Assembly: GCF_014699075.1 (NCBI RefSeq)
Contig: NZ_JACXAB010000004.1
Coordinates: forward strand, 372,001-436,000
Reading direction: 5' to 3'
Source: Microvirga sp.
GTDB lineage: Bacteria; Pseudomonadota; Alphaproteobacteria; Rhizobiales; Beijerinckiaceae
DNA: 64,000 nt
Positions 28,101-36,727 of the stretch are shown piece after piece. The translations under genes were made by a program, and so were the position numbers. Every line of letters starts with the position of its first letter. The first letter of the stretch is position 1. A model generated the notes under the pieces. It was not told the origin of the DNA. It did no database searches and worked only from the letters and a program-made list of their open reading frames with translations.

Positions 28101-28701
28101 CGACATCCGCGGCGCCGGCAACCTGCTCGGCGAGGAGCAGTCGGGCCACATCAAGGAGGTGGGTTACGAGCTTTACCAGCAGATGCTGGAGGAGGCGGTG
28201 GCCCAGCTCAAGGCCGGCATCGAGGAGCCTACGGAGGACCAGTGGTCGCCTACCATTGCGGTCGGCGCGCCGGTCATGATCCCGGAGAGCTACATCGCCG
28301 ATCTGCAGCTGCGCCTCGGCCTCTATCGCCGTCTCTCCACGTTCGAGACCGACCAGGAAATCGACGCCTTCCGGGCGGAGATGGTCGACCGGTTCGGACC
28401 CGTGCCCTCGGAGGTCGACCAGCTTCTCAAGATCATGGCGATCAAGGTGCTCTGCCGCCGGGCCAATGTGGAGAAGGTCGATGGCGGGCCGAAGGGCATC
28501 ATCATCTCGTTCCGCGACAATTCCTTCGCCAACCCGACCGGGCTCATCTCCTATGTCACAGAGCAGGCTTCCTTCGCGAAGGTACGTCCGGACATGAAGA
28601 TCGTGTTCATCCGAGACATCGAGACGCCGGACGAGCGCATCAAGGCCGCGACCACAATCCTGCGCAGCCTCGCCCGAATCGCGGAGAAAAAGGCCGCCTG
28701 A
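25180..28701 (+). CDS. mfd: Transcription-repair coupling factor
   Basis: 1173 residues, the usual size. Mfd removes RNA polymerase stalled at DNA lesions and recruits UvrA. The N-terminal UvrB-like module is visible (FPAWDCQPYDRVSPNA; TGEYAVRGGIIDLFPAG). The RNA polymerase-interacting domain follows with GDLVVHVDHGIGRFEGL and YAGGDRLFLPVENIELLTRY. The RecG-like translocase has VCGDVGFGKTEVALRAA, DEEQHFG, TLSATPIPRTLQLA, ESGLDIPTANTLIVHRAD, and QLYQLRGRVGRSK. The C-terminal TRCF domain lies after residue about 1000. A very long open frame on the opposite strand is only a codon-bias shadow. Confidence 0.97.
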   Translation: MKPALTRALDALKKGQSLTLSGAPDGFDALAVADLARGLSGHVEGPAVLVHVARDGQRQQNFASSLGFIAPEIEILTFPAWDCQPYDRVSPNAAITAQRMTTLARLARSKTSEDKPRILSTTVNALVQRVPPKARIAAETFSAAPGNVVDTTQLVNWLEANGFLRTGTVRDTGEYAVRGGIIDLFPAGLPNPVRLDFFGDALESIRAFDPETQRTVGTLRALDLVPMSEVQLTTGSIKRFRQAYVAAFGAPTRDDRLYEAISEGRRYPGLEHWMPLFHDHLDTLFDYLPGIPVVFDALADDAAAERLSQVKDYYDARREGMGQNQPGVAPYRPLPPDALYFKPEEWSERTAALPLARLTPFALPESSGRLVIDCEARQGRNFIAERADENANVFEAVIRHIRDLQAAKKRVMLGAWSEGSRERLCHVLQDHDLRQTKPIGRFSEALAYPRNEIPVGIWPLESGFETADLVVISEQDILGDRLVRQKRKSKRPQDFLTEVAALTPGDLVVHVDHGIGRFEGLKTIEAAGAPHDCLELHYAGGDRLFLPVENIELLTRYGSEETEVQLDKLGGGAWQARKARMKQRIREMAGALMKIAAARILKDAPRLTPPEGIYDEFAARFPYDETEDQLNAIEAVLDDMGSGRPMDRLVCGDVGFGKTEVALRAAFVAAMSGKQVAVVVPTTLLARQHYRTFCDRFRGLPLNVAQASRFVPAAEMKKTKEGLTDGSVDIVIGTHALLGKAIKFKDIGLIVIDEEQHFGVTHKERLKELRAEVHVLTLSATPIPRTLQLALTGVRELSLITTPPVDRLAVRTFITPFDPLLVREALLRERYRGGQAFYVVPRLDDLGEVKAFLDKEVPEAKVAVAHGQMAAGQLEDVMTAFYEGKYDILLSTTIVESGLDIPTANTLIVHRADMFGLSQLYQLRGRVGRSKTRAYALFTVPANKSLTVQAERRLKVLQTLDTLGAGFQLASHDLDIRGAGNLLGEEQSGHIKEVGYELYQQMLEEAVAQLKAGIEEPTEDQWSPTIAVGAPVMIPESYIADLQLRLGLYRRLSTFETDQEIDAFRAEMVDRFGPVPSEVDQLLKIMAIKVLCRRANVEKVDGGPKGIIISFRDNSFANPTGLISYVTEQASFAKVRPDMKIVFIRDIETPDERIKAATTILRSLARIAEKKAA

Positions 28702-28799
28702 TTGTAAGAAAGAGTTCTGATTAAACATGGTCGCGATTGATGTATGCGACACCGGCCGTCTTGTTCAGGATTGGCGAAGATCAGGCAAAACCGGAAGAA

Positions 28800-28815
28800 G
28801 GAGCCTTCCGGCTCC
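28800..28815 (-). terminator. Hairpin after the 114-aa gene, probable intrinsic terminator
   Basis: On the minus strand GGAGCC-GGAA-GGCTCC forms a 6-bp stem directly followed by TTCTT and then CCGGTTTT. It lies 8 bp beyond the stop of the minus-strand gene that faces mfd. Confidence 0.5.
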
Positions 28816-28822
28816 TGAAGGG

Positions 28823-29167
28823 CTAGAGATCCGGCGCCGCGACGGCACGTACGCTGAGCTGGTTCTGGAGCATCGTGGCGGCTCCGTTGACTCCGCCGGT
28901 AATGATGACCGGAGTTCCACTCTCGCCCAGGTTCTTGCGCAGACGGCGGGCGAGGTCGAGGAAGCGCTTGCGCTCCGCCCAATCGGCATGGCGGGGCATC
29001 TGCAGCACCACGGCAGCCGGGCTCGGGATTAGGGCCAATACGTCGTCTGCAGCCTCAAAAGGAGTGGTCACGCTCGCATATCCCATGCCGGCCAGTTCGA
29101 CGGACAGAGCGCCATCGGGGGCGCGCTCGCCACTATCGACAACGAGGACCTTCGGCATTGCGTTCAT
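28823..29167 (-). CDS. Receiver-like hypothetical protein (about 114 aa)
   Basis: It starts at ATG 29167 with CAGGG eight bases upstream (an ATG at 29182 would add five residues). The sequence MNAMPKVLVVDSGERAPDGA, then VELAGMGYASVTTPFEAADD and AAVVLQMPRHADWAERKRFL, has the alternating beta-alpha look of a receiver domain. The usual acidic pair and phospho-acceptor Asp are not in place (VVDSG, VVLQMP), so it would not be phosphorylated in the normal way. Function unknown; a pseudo-receiver is the best guess. Confidence 0.5.
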   Translation of the reverse strand: MNAMPKVLVVDSGERAPDGALSVELAGMGYASVTTPFEAADDVLALIPSPAAVVLQMPRHADWAERKRFLDLARRLRKNLGESGTPVIITGGVNGAATMLQNQLSVRAVAAPDL

Positions 29168-29295
29168 GACGATACCCTGCATTTAGACGCGACAGTGGGA
29201 CAGGAAGTACTCACCTAACGTCGAAGCAGGGCATTAGTTTCATCTTCTACATGAATGGAAGCTCAACAGCAGGCGAGCGGGGCCATTCCTGTGGA

Positions 29296-31104
29296 TCAAT
29301 GCGGTTGCCGCCACCAAGTGTCGATATTGGTCCCCATGAGGGGCACGGTTTCGGGCTTGCTCAGCTCGCTGCTATAGGCAAGCCATTGATCCTTCAGATA
29401 AAACAGCGGAACCACATAGAAGCCTGACAGCAAGGTGCGATCCAGGGCGCGGACGGCCGATACGAAGTCCTCGCGGCTTTTGGCCTCCAGCAGTGCATCG
29501 ATCAGCCGATCGATCGCCGGGGAGGCTACCCCAGCGTGGTTATGAGACCCGCTCCTTTGCGCCGCCGCCGACCCCCAGCGGTTACGTTGTTCGTTGCCGG
29601 GGGAGAGAGAGACGGGCCAGAGCCATTGAACCATATCGAAGTCGAATCGAGCTAAGCGCCGCCAGTACTGAACGTCGTCGACGAGGCGCACCCGCGCCTG
29701 AATGCCGATGCGGCTCAAGGACTGGGAGAAGTTGAGAGCAAGCCGCTCCTGCGAGCGGGAATTGACCAGCATCTCGAAGGTGAAAGGCTCGCCCGTCTCT
29801 TTCTTCCGCAGGATATCGCCTTCGAGCACCCAGCCGGCATCGGCCAGAAGAGCGAGCGCCTTCCGGGCCATATCCCGGTCCCGGCCCGAACCGTCGCTCG
29901 CCGGCGGCTCCCAGCGGCCTTCGAGGATGTCGTCCCTTATAGGTGATTGAGATCCTGCCAGCAGCACACGCTCGCGTGCATCGGCGGGCCTTCCGGTGGA
30001 GGCAAGATCAGACCCGGAGAAGTAGCTGTTGGAGCGGGTGAGTTGCCCGAAGAAGAGGTTGCGGTTCACCCAATCGAAGTCGAACAGGTGGCTCAGGGCC
30101 TCGCGCACCCGCACGTCGCTGAAAAGGGGCTTGCGGGTATTGAAGACAAAGCCGTTCATACCCTTGGGCAGCCGGGTCGCCATGGTCTCACGGATGACGC
30201 GCCCGCTTCTGACTGCCGGAATGTCGTAGCCGGTCGCCCATTGGCCCGGGTCGCCCTCGATCCTGAAATCGTAAAGCCTTGCCTTAAAAGCCTCGAACAA
30301 GGTGTTTGCATCGCGATAGAAATCGTATCGGATCTCGTCGCAGTTGTAGAGGCCGCGGGTGATGGGCAGATCCTCGCCCCAGTAGTCCTTGCGCCGGGTT
30401 AGCACCACCCGTTCCCCAGGCTTGACCTCGGTCAGGGCATAAGGCCCCGAGCCGATCGGTGGGGTGAGACTGGTCTTGTCGAACGTGTCGGGATTGGTCG
30501 CATGAGCCGGAAAGATCGTCATCATCCCGATCAGGAGCGGCAGTTCACGGTCATTGGAGCCCGAGAGATCGAACCTGATGCGGTGCGGGTCGAGGATCTC
30601 GACCGCCTTGACCTGCCCGAAGCTCGAACGGTGAAACGGCTTGCCGTTCTTCTTCAGCATCTCGAACGAGAAGCGCACATCCTCCGCCGTGAGCGGATGA
30701 CCGTCTGAGAAACGGGCACGGGGATCGAGGTGGAAGGTGATGAAGCTCCGGTCCTCTGGCATTTCAACGCCGCGGGCGAGAAGGCCGTAGATCGTGAAAG
30801 GCTCGTCGGCGGAGCGCATCATGAGAGGCTGGAGCACGTAGCGCGGCACCACATCCGGCGCGACGCCGAGGACGATCAGGGGATTGAGGCTGTCGAAGGT
30901 GCCCTGCAGGGCGAGCGTGATTCGTCCGCCCTTGGGTGCCTGAGGATTGGCATAGGGCAGGTGTTCGAAGCCGGACGTGAGCGCAGGCTCGCCGTGCATC
31001 GCGATGCCATGCCGCAGTGGCAGCGCCTCTAGAGCAGAGGCGCCGAAGGTCATAATGGCAAGAGCAGCCGAAAACAGCAGATTTGATATAAGCCAGCGGC
31101 CCAT
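29296..31104 (-). CDS. ABC transporter substrate-binding protein, family 5 (YejA-like)
   Basis: 602 residues from ATG 31104, preceded by GGGAGAG; longer upstream frames lack a signal. An N-terminal signal peptide (WLISNLLFSAALAIMTFGAS) precedes HGIAMHGEPALTSGFEHLPY and NPQAPKGGRITLALQGTFDS, the hallmark opening of YejA-type peptide/microcin C binding proteins. Later segments (FSDGHPLTAEDVRFSFEMLK; PPIGSGPYALTEVKPGERVV; RVREALSHLFDFDWVNRNLF) are typical of SBP family 5. It would bind oligopeptides in the periplasm. The permease and ATPase genes are not adjacent in the window, so this may be an orphan or the end of an operon elsewhere. Confidence 0.88.
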   Translation of the reverse strand: MGRWLISNLLFSAALAIMTFGASALEALPLRHGIAMHGEPALTSGFEHLPYANPQAPKGGRITLALQGTFDSLNPLIVLGVAPDVVPRYVLQPLMMRSADEPFTIYGLLARGVEMPEDRSFITFHLDPRARFSDGHPLTAEDVRFSFEMLKKNGKPFHRSSFGQVKAVEILDPHRIRFDLSGSNDRELPLLIGMMTIFPAHATNPDTFDKTSLTPPIGSGPYALTEVKPGERVVLTRRKDYWGEDLPITRGLYNCDEIRYDFYRDANTLFEAFKARLYDFRIEGDPGQWATGYDIPAVRSGRVIRETMATRLPKGMNGFVFNTRKPLFSDVRVREALSHLFDFDWVNRNLFFGQLTRSNSYFSGSDLASTGRPADARERVLLAGSQSPIRDDILEGRWEPPASDGSGRDRDMARKALALLADAGWVLEGDILRKKETGEPFTFEMLVNSRSQERLALNFSQSLSRIGIQARVRLVDDVQYWRRLARFDFDMVQWLWPVSLSPGNEQRNRWGSAAAQRSGSHNHAGVASPAIDRLIDALLEAKSREDFVSAVRALDRTLLSGFYVVPLFYLKDQWLAYSSELSKPETVPLMGTNIDTWWRQPH

Positions 31105-31317
31105 GGCTCTCCCGATGCCGGTTCCCACCTGAGCAATGTTGTACAGAATTTTGCCCTGGGTGACTGGAAACCTACCACACGAAAGGTTAAAGGAGCGCCA
31201 CGCGTCTTGTCTTCGCCACATTGGGCAAGGATTTGACCACGTCATCACAGGTTAAGAACGTGCCGGATCAACGGCCACTTCGAAAGCCGACCTTTCGACT
31301 GAAGAGGATCTAACGAC

Positions 31318-32187
31318 ATGTCTTTCGCGACACGCTTCGCGAGCCTGGGGGGGACCCGTGGCCTGGCAACTGCTCTTGCCGTTCTGGTGAGCGCACCCGT
31401 TCTGGCCCAGACCGCTCCGGCTCAACCTGCTCCGGCTCAGACCGCTCCGGCCCAGCGCCCTGCGGCTCCGGCAGCCCAGCCGGCACGCCCTGCCGCTCCT
31501 CCTACGGTTCCTGGCGCTCAGCCGGCACGGCCTGCAGCCCCGGCTCAGGCCCAGGGCGCCCAGCCGCAGCAGAATGCCGGTCCCACGGTCGTTCAGGTGA
31601 AGGCCGAGCCGTCCCAGCCGGAATGGACAAAGGTCTGCGGCACGGACCAGAACACCAAGACCGAGATCTGCTACACCACCCGCGACTTCGTGTCGGATCA
31701 GGGCCAGCCGGTTCTCGCGCTTGCCGTCTATGACGTGAAGGGCCAGCAGCCGCAGAAGGTCGTTCGCTTCGTGATGCCGCTCGGCCTGCTCCTGCAGCCG
31801 GGCCTACGCTTCACGGTCGATCAGGGCCAAGCCGTCGCCGGCCGTTACGTCATGTGCCTGCCCAACGGCTGCTTCGCCGAAGCGGCTGTGAAGGACGACT
31901 TCATCGCCTCTCTCAAGAAGGGCGCCAACCTGAACGTCAGCGTTCAGAATCAGATGGGCCGCGAGATCACCTTCGCTGTTCCGGCCGCCGGCTTCGGCAA
32001 GTCCTTCGACGGCCCGCCGATCGACCCGAAGGTGCTCGAAGAGCAGCAGAAGAAGCTGCAGGAAGAGCTTCAGAAGAAGAGCGAAGAGATGCGCCAGAAG
32101 ATGCTGAACGGTGCCGCCGGCGCACCGGGCGCTCCTGTCGCTCCGGGTGCAGCCGCTCCGGCCGCCCAGGCTGCTCCCAAGCCGTAA
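31318..32187 (+). CDS. IalB-family periplasmic protein with Ala/Pro-rich N-terminal and coiled C-terminal tails
   Basis: 289 residues. A signal peptide ends near ALAVLVSAPVLAQ and is followed by an unusually long, low-complexity Ala-Pro-Gln stretch (about residues 32-90). The IalB domain is clear: EWTKVCGTDQNTKTEICYTT, VRFVMPLGLLLQPGLRFTVD, RYVMCLPNGCFAEAAV with paired cysteines, and the LKKGANLNVSVQNQ segment. A charged helical stretch (VLEEQQKKLQEELQKKSEEM) and a second Pro/Ala tail end the protein. The family is named after Bartonella invasion-associated locus B, but in free-living Rhizobiales it is a general envelope protein. A strong terminator follows. Confidence 0.88.
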   Translation: MSFATRFASLGGTRGLATALAVLVSAPVLAQTAPAQPAPAQTAPAQRPAAPAAQPARPAAPPTVPGAQPARPAAPAQAQGAQPQQNAGPTVVQVKAEPSQPEWTKVCGTDQNTKTEICYTTRDFVSDQGQPVLALAVYDVKGQQPQKVVRFVMPLGLLLQPGLRFTVDQGQAVAGRYVMCLPNGCFAEAAVKDDFIASLKKGANLNVSVQNQMGREITFAVPAAGFGKSFDGPPIDPKVLEEQQKKLQEELQKKSEEMRQKMLNGAAGAPGAPVAPGAAAPAAQAAPKP

Positions 32188-32211
32188 GGCGAGAGACCTT
32201 CCAAGAAACAG

Positions 32212-32244
32212 AAACGCCGGGCTCATGGCCCGGCGTTTTCTTTT
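32212..32244. terminator. Strong intrinsic terminator between ialB-like gene and hspQ
   Basis: AAACGCCGGGC (32212-32222), loop TCATG, GCCCGGCGTTT (32228-32238) make an 11-bp perfect stem followed by TTTTCTTTT on the plus strand. The A-rich left flank is weaker, so it mainly serves the plus-strand gene but may act on both. Confidence 0.9.
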
Positions 32245-32257
32245 GATGCGCTTGTTC

Positions 32258-32587
32258 TTAATTCGCCAGAATCGGGTGCGCCCTGTAGGTGCCGTTCTTC
32301 TGGCGTGTGAACATCTCGCCGATCATCGGGTTGCGCAACGGCTCGCCTGACTCGTCGGGCAGAAGGTTCTGCTCGGAGACATAAGCTATGTACTCGGTTT
32401 CCGCGTTCTCGGCGAAGAGGTGGTAGAAGGGCTGGTCCTTGCGGGGCCGGACTTCCTCGGGGATCGAGAGCCACCACTCTTCTGTGTTGTCGAATTCAGG
32501 GTCGACGTCGAATATGAGCCCCCTGAAGTCAAACACCCGGTGGCGGACCACCTGGCCGATCGCGAATTTGGCTGAACTCGCTTTCAT
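32258..32587 (-). CDS. hspQ: Heat shock protein HspQ
   Basis: 109 residues with AGGAG upstream of ATG 32587. The YccV/HspQ domain is complete: AKFAIGQVVRHRVFDFRGLI, FDVDPEFDNTEEWW, QPFYHLFAENAETEYIAYVS, EQNLLPDESGEPLRNP. HspQ is a hemimethylated-DNA-binding-type fold that in enterobacteria acts as an adaptor for Lon protease. Confidence 0.93.
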   Translation of the reverse strand: MKASSAKFAIGQVVRHRVFDFRGLIFDVDPEFDNTEEWWLSIPEEVRPRKDQPFYHLFAENAETEYIAYVSEQNLLPDESGEPLRNPMIGEMFTRQKNGTYRAHPILAN

Positions 32588-32798
32588 GGTCTTAACTCCT
32601 GGACCTTCATATAAACACCCGGGAGGGAATCTCCAAACTTGCCCACCTCACGATGAGGAGAGCGGAGTTCGTTCCGTCCCAGCCCTGCATTTTTAGGACT
32701 AGGGGTGGTCCAACGGATGGGATTACCGCAAGGTTGGAACCTTGCCAGAAGGGGTTCCCACGCCCGCATCCGCCTCTTCCCTCTGCTTGGAGCCGCCC

Positions 32799-33770
32799 AT
32801 GTCCGACCTGATCGGGCTGTTCAACCTGCTCGCCCCCTTCTTCGGCCTCATCGGGCTCGGCTTCTTCTGCGGCAAGGTGGTGAAGCAGCCGGAGGCAGGG
32901 CTGGCCTGGATGCAGTTCTTCCTCATCTATGTGGCGCTGCCCTGCCTGTTCTATCGCCTCATTGCCGACAAGCCGCTGGACGAGCTTGCGAACTGGCCCT
33001 TCATTCTGGCGACGACATTCTCGACCTTCTGCGCCTTTGCGCTCTCCTTCGCCACCGGATGGCGCTATACCAGGGACCTCCCGCAATCGGTCATGCAGGG
33101 TGTGGCCGGGTCCTATTCCAATATCGGTTATATGGGGCCGCCGCTGATCCTGGCGGCCATCGGCGCCTCGGCCAGCGCCCCGGTGGTGCTGATCTTCGTC
33201 TTCGACAACCTGTTCCTGTTCTCGGTCGTGCCGCTTCTCATGTCCCTGGCTGGCGTGGAGAAGCTGAGCCTCTCGGCTACGATCCGCAGGATCGTCTGGC
33301 GGGTGGTGACACACCCCTTCAATGTCGCCACTGCCATCGGCGTCGCGGCAAGCTACCTGCATGTCCGGCTGCCGCAGGCTGCCGACCAGATCGTCACCTG
33401 GCTCTCGGGAGCCGCGGCGCCCTGCGCTCTGTTCATCCTCGGCGTTACCGTGGCCCTGCGGCCCTTGAGGCAGATGCCCGGCGAGGTGCCGGTCCTGGTC
33501 TTCATCAAGCTGATCCTCCACCCGCTTCTCGTCTGGGTGGTGCTCTCGGCCCTCGGAGATTTCGGCCCCGCCTGGACCTATGCGGCAATCATCATGGCGG
33601 CGTTGCCGCCGGCCCTGAACATCTTCGTCATCTCGACCCAGTACAATGTGGGCGTGGAGCGCGCCTCGGCCTGCGTGCTCATCGGGACGCTAGTCTCGAT
33701 GCTGACGCTGACCGGCATCCTCTACATCACCACCAAGACCGGCGCCGTGCCTTACGACCTCTTCCCCTAA
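32799..33770 (+). CDS. AEC-family (auxin efflux carrier-like) transporter
   Basis: 323 residues from ATG 32799; the upstream frame is Pro/Ser-rich and unlikely to be coding. About ten membrane helices are arranged in two halves. Features of the AEC/MdcF family are visible: FGLIGLGFFCGKVV, FFLIYVALPCLFYRLIA, GSYSNIGYMGPPL with its N-x-G-Y-GP motif, and the mirrored AALPPALNIFVISTQYNVG near the end. Substrates in this family are usually organic acids such as malonate or malate. Its stop overlaps the opposing UbiH-type gene by four bases. Confidence 0.9.
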   Translation: MSDLIGLFNLLAPFFGLIGLGFFCGKVVKQPEAGLAWMQFFLIYVALPCLFYRLIADKPLDELANWPFILATTFSTFCAFALSFATGWRYTRDLPQSVMQGVAGSYSNIGYMGPPLILAAIGASASAPVVLIFVFDNLFLFSVVPLLMSLAGVEKLSLSATIRRIVWRVVTHPFNVATAIGVAASYLHVRLPQAADQIVTWLSGAAAPCALFILGVTVALRPLRQMPGEVPVLVFIKLILHPLLVWVVLSALGDFGPAWTYAAIIMAALPPALNIFVISTQYNVGVERASACVLIGTLVSMLTLTGILYITTKTGAVPYDLFP

Positions 33771-34975
33771 GCCGGCGAGGCGTCCTGCATCAGGCGCGGT
33801 GCGCCCACCTGCGGCAGCACCCCCTCACGCATCACGATCCGGCGTAAGGGGCCGACATTACTGAGCGCCAGGAGGCCGGCCCCCCGGAGGAAGTCCGTCG
33901 GGATCATGCCGGTGAGGAGGGTGCGGTTGAGCCCGTCTACGGCAGCCGTGCGCAGGCGGACGTCGAGATCGCGGCTGCGCTGGTAGCGGCCCAGGGCCTC
34001 TTCCGATCCGAGATCCAAGCCCTCGTTCTGCCCGTCAACGACTGCGTCCCGTAAGGAGGCTGCATCCCGGAAGCCGAGATTGAGGCCCTGCGCGCCGATG
34101 GGCGGAAACACGTGAGCGGCTTCGCCCACGAGGGCGAGGCGAGGGGCCCAGTAGCGGTTCACCGACAGGCCCGTCATCGGCACGAGACCGCGCGGTCCGT
34201 CGATGCGCATGGCGCCGAGATGGGACTGGGCCTGCCGCTCGATGGCGAGCGCCAGGGCAGCATCGTCAAGCTTGGACAGGCGTTCTGCCTCAGCCTTGCT
34301 GGTCACCCAGACGAGGCTGGAGCGCCGGCCGGGCAGGGGAACCAGGGTGAAAGGTCCATGCCGGGTGTGAAACTCGGTCGAGGTCTCCCGGTGGTCCCGG
34401 TCATGAGCGAGGATGACGGTTACGGCCGATTGCGGGTAGGACCATGTCTGGCTCCCGATACCGGCGATCTGGCGCAGCTTGGAATTGCGCCCATCCGCGG
34501 CAACCACAAGGCTCGCCTTGATGATTCCGCCATCGGTTAGTGTCAGGACGGCTTCTGTTTCGCCTGCTTCGAAGCCGGTTGCGAATTCCGACACGAAGGT
34601 CAGGTTTTCACAAGTCCGCGCGGCTTCGGTCAGTTTCTCGACCAGGGTGGCGTTCTCCACGTTCCAGCCGAAGGCATCCAGGCCGATCTCGCCGGCCCGA
34701 AAAGAGGCTGGCGGGGGGCGGAACAGGCTGCCAGTATCGTCGACGATCCGCATGGTTTCGAGCGGCGCCGCCTCGTTGACGATCACAGGCCAGGCGCCGA
34801 GCGCCTCCAGAAAGCGGACCGAGCCATTGAGGAGGGCGACGGTGCGGCCATCCCGGCGCGTATCGAGCCCTCCGACCAGAACGGTCCTGAAGCCATCGCG
34901 GGCGAAAGCCAGAGCAGCGCTCAAGCCCACGGCTCCGGCGCCAACGACGGCGATGTTATAGGTGCTCTCGGTCAA
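33767..34975 (-). CDS. UbiH/UbiF-family FAD-dependent hydroxylase
   Basis: 402 residues from TTG 34975, with AGAGGCAGG upstream. The Rossmann motif IAVVGAGAVGLSAALAFARD binds FAD; the middle motif VVAADGRNSKLRQ and the C-terminal LALVGEAAHVFPPIGAQGLN, followed by LGFRDA, complete the UbiH/COQ6 aromatic hydroxylase pattern (GEAAH replaces the more common GDAAH). It probably hydroxylates the ubiquinone ring. Which position it modifies cannot be told because alphaproteobacterial UbiH, UbiF and UbiL overlap in sequence. Confidence 0.88.
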   Translation of the reverse strand: MTESTYNIAVVGAGAVGLSAALAFARDGFRTVLVGGLDTRRDGRTVALLNGSVRFLEALGAWPVIVNEAAPLETMRIVDDTGSLFRPPPASFRAGEIGLDAFGWNVENATLVEKLTEAARTCENLTFVSEFATGFEAGETEAVLTLTDGGIIKASLVVAADGRNSKLRQIAGIGSQTWSYPQSAVTVILAHDRDHRETSTEFHTRHGPFTLVPLPGRRSSLVWVTSKAEAERLSKLDDAALALAIERQAQSHLGAMRIDGPRGLVPMTGLSVNRYWAPRLALVGEAAHVFPPIGAQGLNLGFRDAASLRDAVVDGQNEGLDLGSEEALGRYQRSRDLDVRLRTAAVDGLNRTLLTGMIPTDFLRGAGLLALSNVGPLRRIVMREGVLPQVGAPRLMQDASPA

Positions 34976-35179
34976 AGGCCTGCCTCTTCACCATTTTTGT
35001 GGACGGGGAGCGGACTCACAATAAACCATGGATTCGCCATTGCCGACCGGTGCGCCGCATCCCTATGATCGTCCCACAAAGAGATGACGAACCGGTATGG
35101 CGCTTGCTACGTTCCGTACGGGATGTCACTCATGTGCAGATTCCGACCCGGCTTCAACCTTTAAGTCAGAGACGCTTGT

Positions 35180-36727
35180 GTGAAGGCAGACGTACCACCC
35201 TCGGGACAGCCCCTCGTCGAACTTAAAGGGATCAGCAAGCGTTACGGCGACCTTCTCGCGAATGACGGGATCAACCTGTCGATCGAGCCGGGCGAGATTC
35301 ACGCACTTCTCGGAGAAAACGGGGCAGGGAAGTCGACCCTGGTCAAGATCCTCTACGGCGTGATCGAGCCGAGTGCCGGCGAGATCCGCCTGGAGGGCCG
35401 TCCCGTGACCATCGGCTCGCCCGTGGAGGCGCGGGCACTCGGCCTCGGCATGGTGTTCCAGCATTTCTCGCTCTTCGACGAGTTGACGGTGGCCGAGAAC
35501 ATCGCTGTGGCGCTCTCCGGTGATTGGAGCCTCTCGACCGTCCGAGAGAAGCTTGGCGAGATCAGCGGCACCTACGGGCTGGCGCTCGATGCAGATCGGG
35601 CCATATGGACCCTGTCTGCGGGCGAGCGTCAGCGCATCGAGATCGTTCGATGCCTGCTCCAGAATCCCCGTCTGCTCATCCTCGACGAGCCGACCTCCGT
35701 GCTCACACCGCAGGAGGCCGAGCACCTCTTCACGACCTTGGACAGGCTCTCCGCTGAGGGCTGCTCGATCCTCTACATCTCCCACAAGCTGGAGGAGGTG
35801 CGCCGCCTGTGCCGCCGCGCCACTATCCTGCGGGGAGGGCGGGTGGTCGCGACCATCGATCCTCGGGCCAGCAGCGCCCGCGAGATAGCGGCCCTGATGG
35901 TCGGCAACGCAGTGGGCGATATCCGCACCGATGCGCCGCATCATCCGCAGGGGGAGACGCTCAGGGTCTCGAACCTGACCATGCCGCCGGCTGGCCTGCA
36001 TGGACAGGCCTTGCGCGACATCAACCTCGCGGCGCGGGCCGGCGAAGTCGTCGGCATCGCCGGGGTTGCGGGCAACGGGCAGAGCGAGCTCTTTGCCGCA
36101 CTGTCGGGCGAACGCCTTGCAGATCACGCTGAGACCATTGCCATCAACGGCAAGCCCTCAGGCACGATGGGCATCGATGCGCGCAGGCGCGTCGGCGCTG
36201 CCTTCGTGCCGGAGGAGCGGCTGGGCCATTCGGCGGCACCGACCCACAGCCTGAGCGAGAACACCCTGATCTCCCACGCGTCCACCGAGGTGAGCCGGTC
36301 CGGCTTCATCCTGATGAACGCCGCCAAGCGCGTCGCCCGCTCCATCGTCCAAAGCTTCGATGTGCGCACGCCCGAAGGAGACCCACAGGCGCGCAAGCTT
36401 TCGGGCGGAAACCTGCAGAAGTTCGTCATCGGCCGCGAGATCATCCGACGCCCTAAGCTCCTTATCGTGGATCAGCCGACCTGGGGCGTCGATGCCGGCG
36501 CGGCTCGCCTCATCCGTCAGGCCCTGGTCGATCTGGCGCGGGAGGGCAGCGCCGTGGTGGTCATCAGCCAGGATCTCGACGAGCTGTTCGAGGTGGCCGA
36601 CCGCATGGCCGTGATCCACCAGGGCACTTTGAGCCCCCTGAGGCCCATCGGTGAATGGACCAAGGAAGCAGTAGGGCTTGAGATGCTCGGCGTTGCTCAG
36701 GCTGAGGGAGGCGTCCATGCGATTTGA
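35180..36727 (+). CDS. ABC transporter ATPase, BMP-type nucleoside importer
   Basis: 515 residues from GTG 35180. Two fused ABC cassettes: the first has Walker A GENGAGKST, signature LSAGERQRIEI and Walker B LLILDEPTSVL. The second has the degenerate P-loop GVAGNGQSE and signature LSGGNLQKFVI, as in RbsA/YufO-type importers. It powers uptake by the two permeases and the BMP-family binding protein that follow. The four genes (35180-39893) overlap or abut, so they form an operon. Known relatives import purine nucleosides. Confidence 0.93.
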   Translation: MKADVPPSGQPLVELKGISKRYGDLLANDGINLSIEPGEIHALLGENGAGKSTLVKILYGVIEPSAGEIRLEGRPVTIGSPVEARALGLGMVFQHFSLFDELTVAENIAVALSGDWSLSTVREKLGEISGTYGLALDADRAIWTLSAGERQRIEIVRCLLQNPRLLILDEPTSVLTPQEAEHLFTTLDRLSAEGCSILYISHKLEEVRRLCRRATILRGGRVVATIDPRASSAREIAALMVGNAVGDIRTDAPHHPQGETLRVSNLTMPPAGLHGQALRDINLAARAGEVVGIAGVAGNGQSELFAALSGERLADHAETIAINGKPSGTMGIDARRRVGAAFVPEERLGHSAAPTHSLSENTLISHASTEVSRSGFILMNAAKRVARSIVQSFDVRTPEGDPQARKLSGGNLQKFVIGREIIRRPKLLIVDQPTWGVDAGAARLIRQALVDLAREGSAVVVISQDLDELFEVADRMAVIHQGTLSPLRPIGEWTKEAVGLEMLGVAQAEGGVHAI

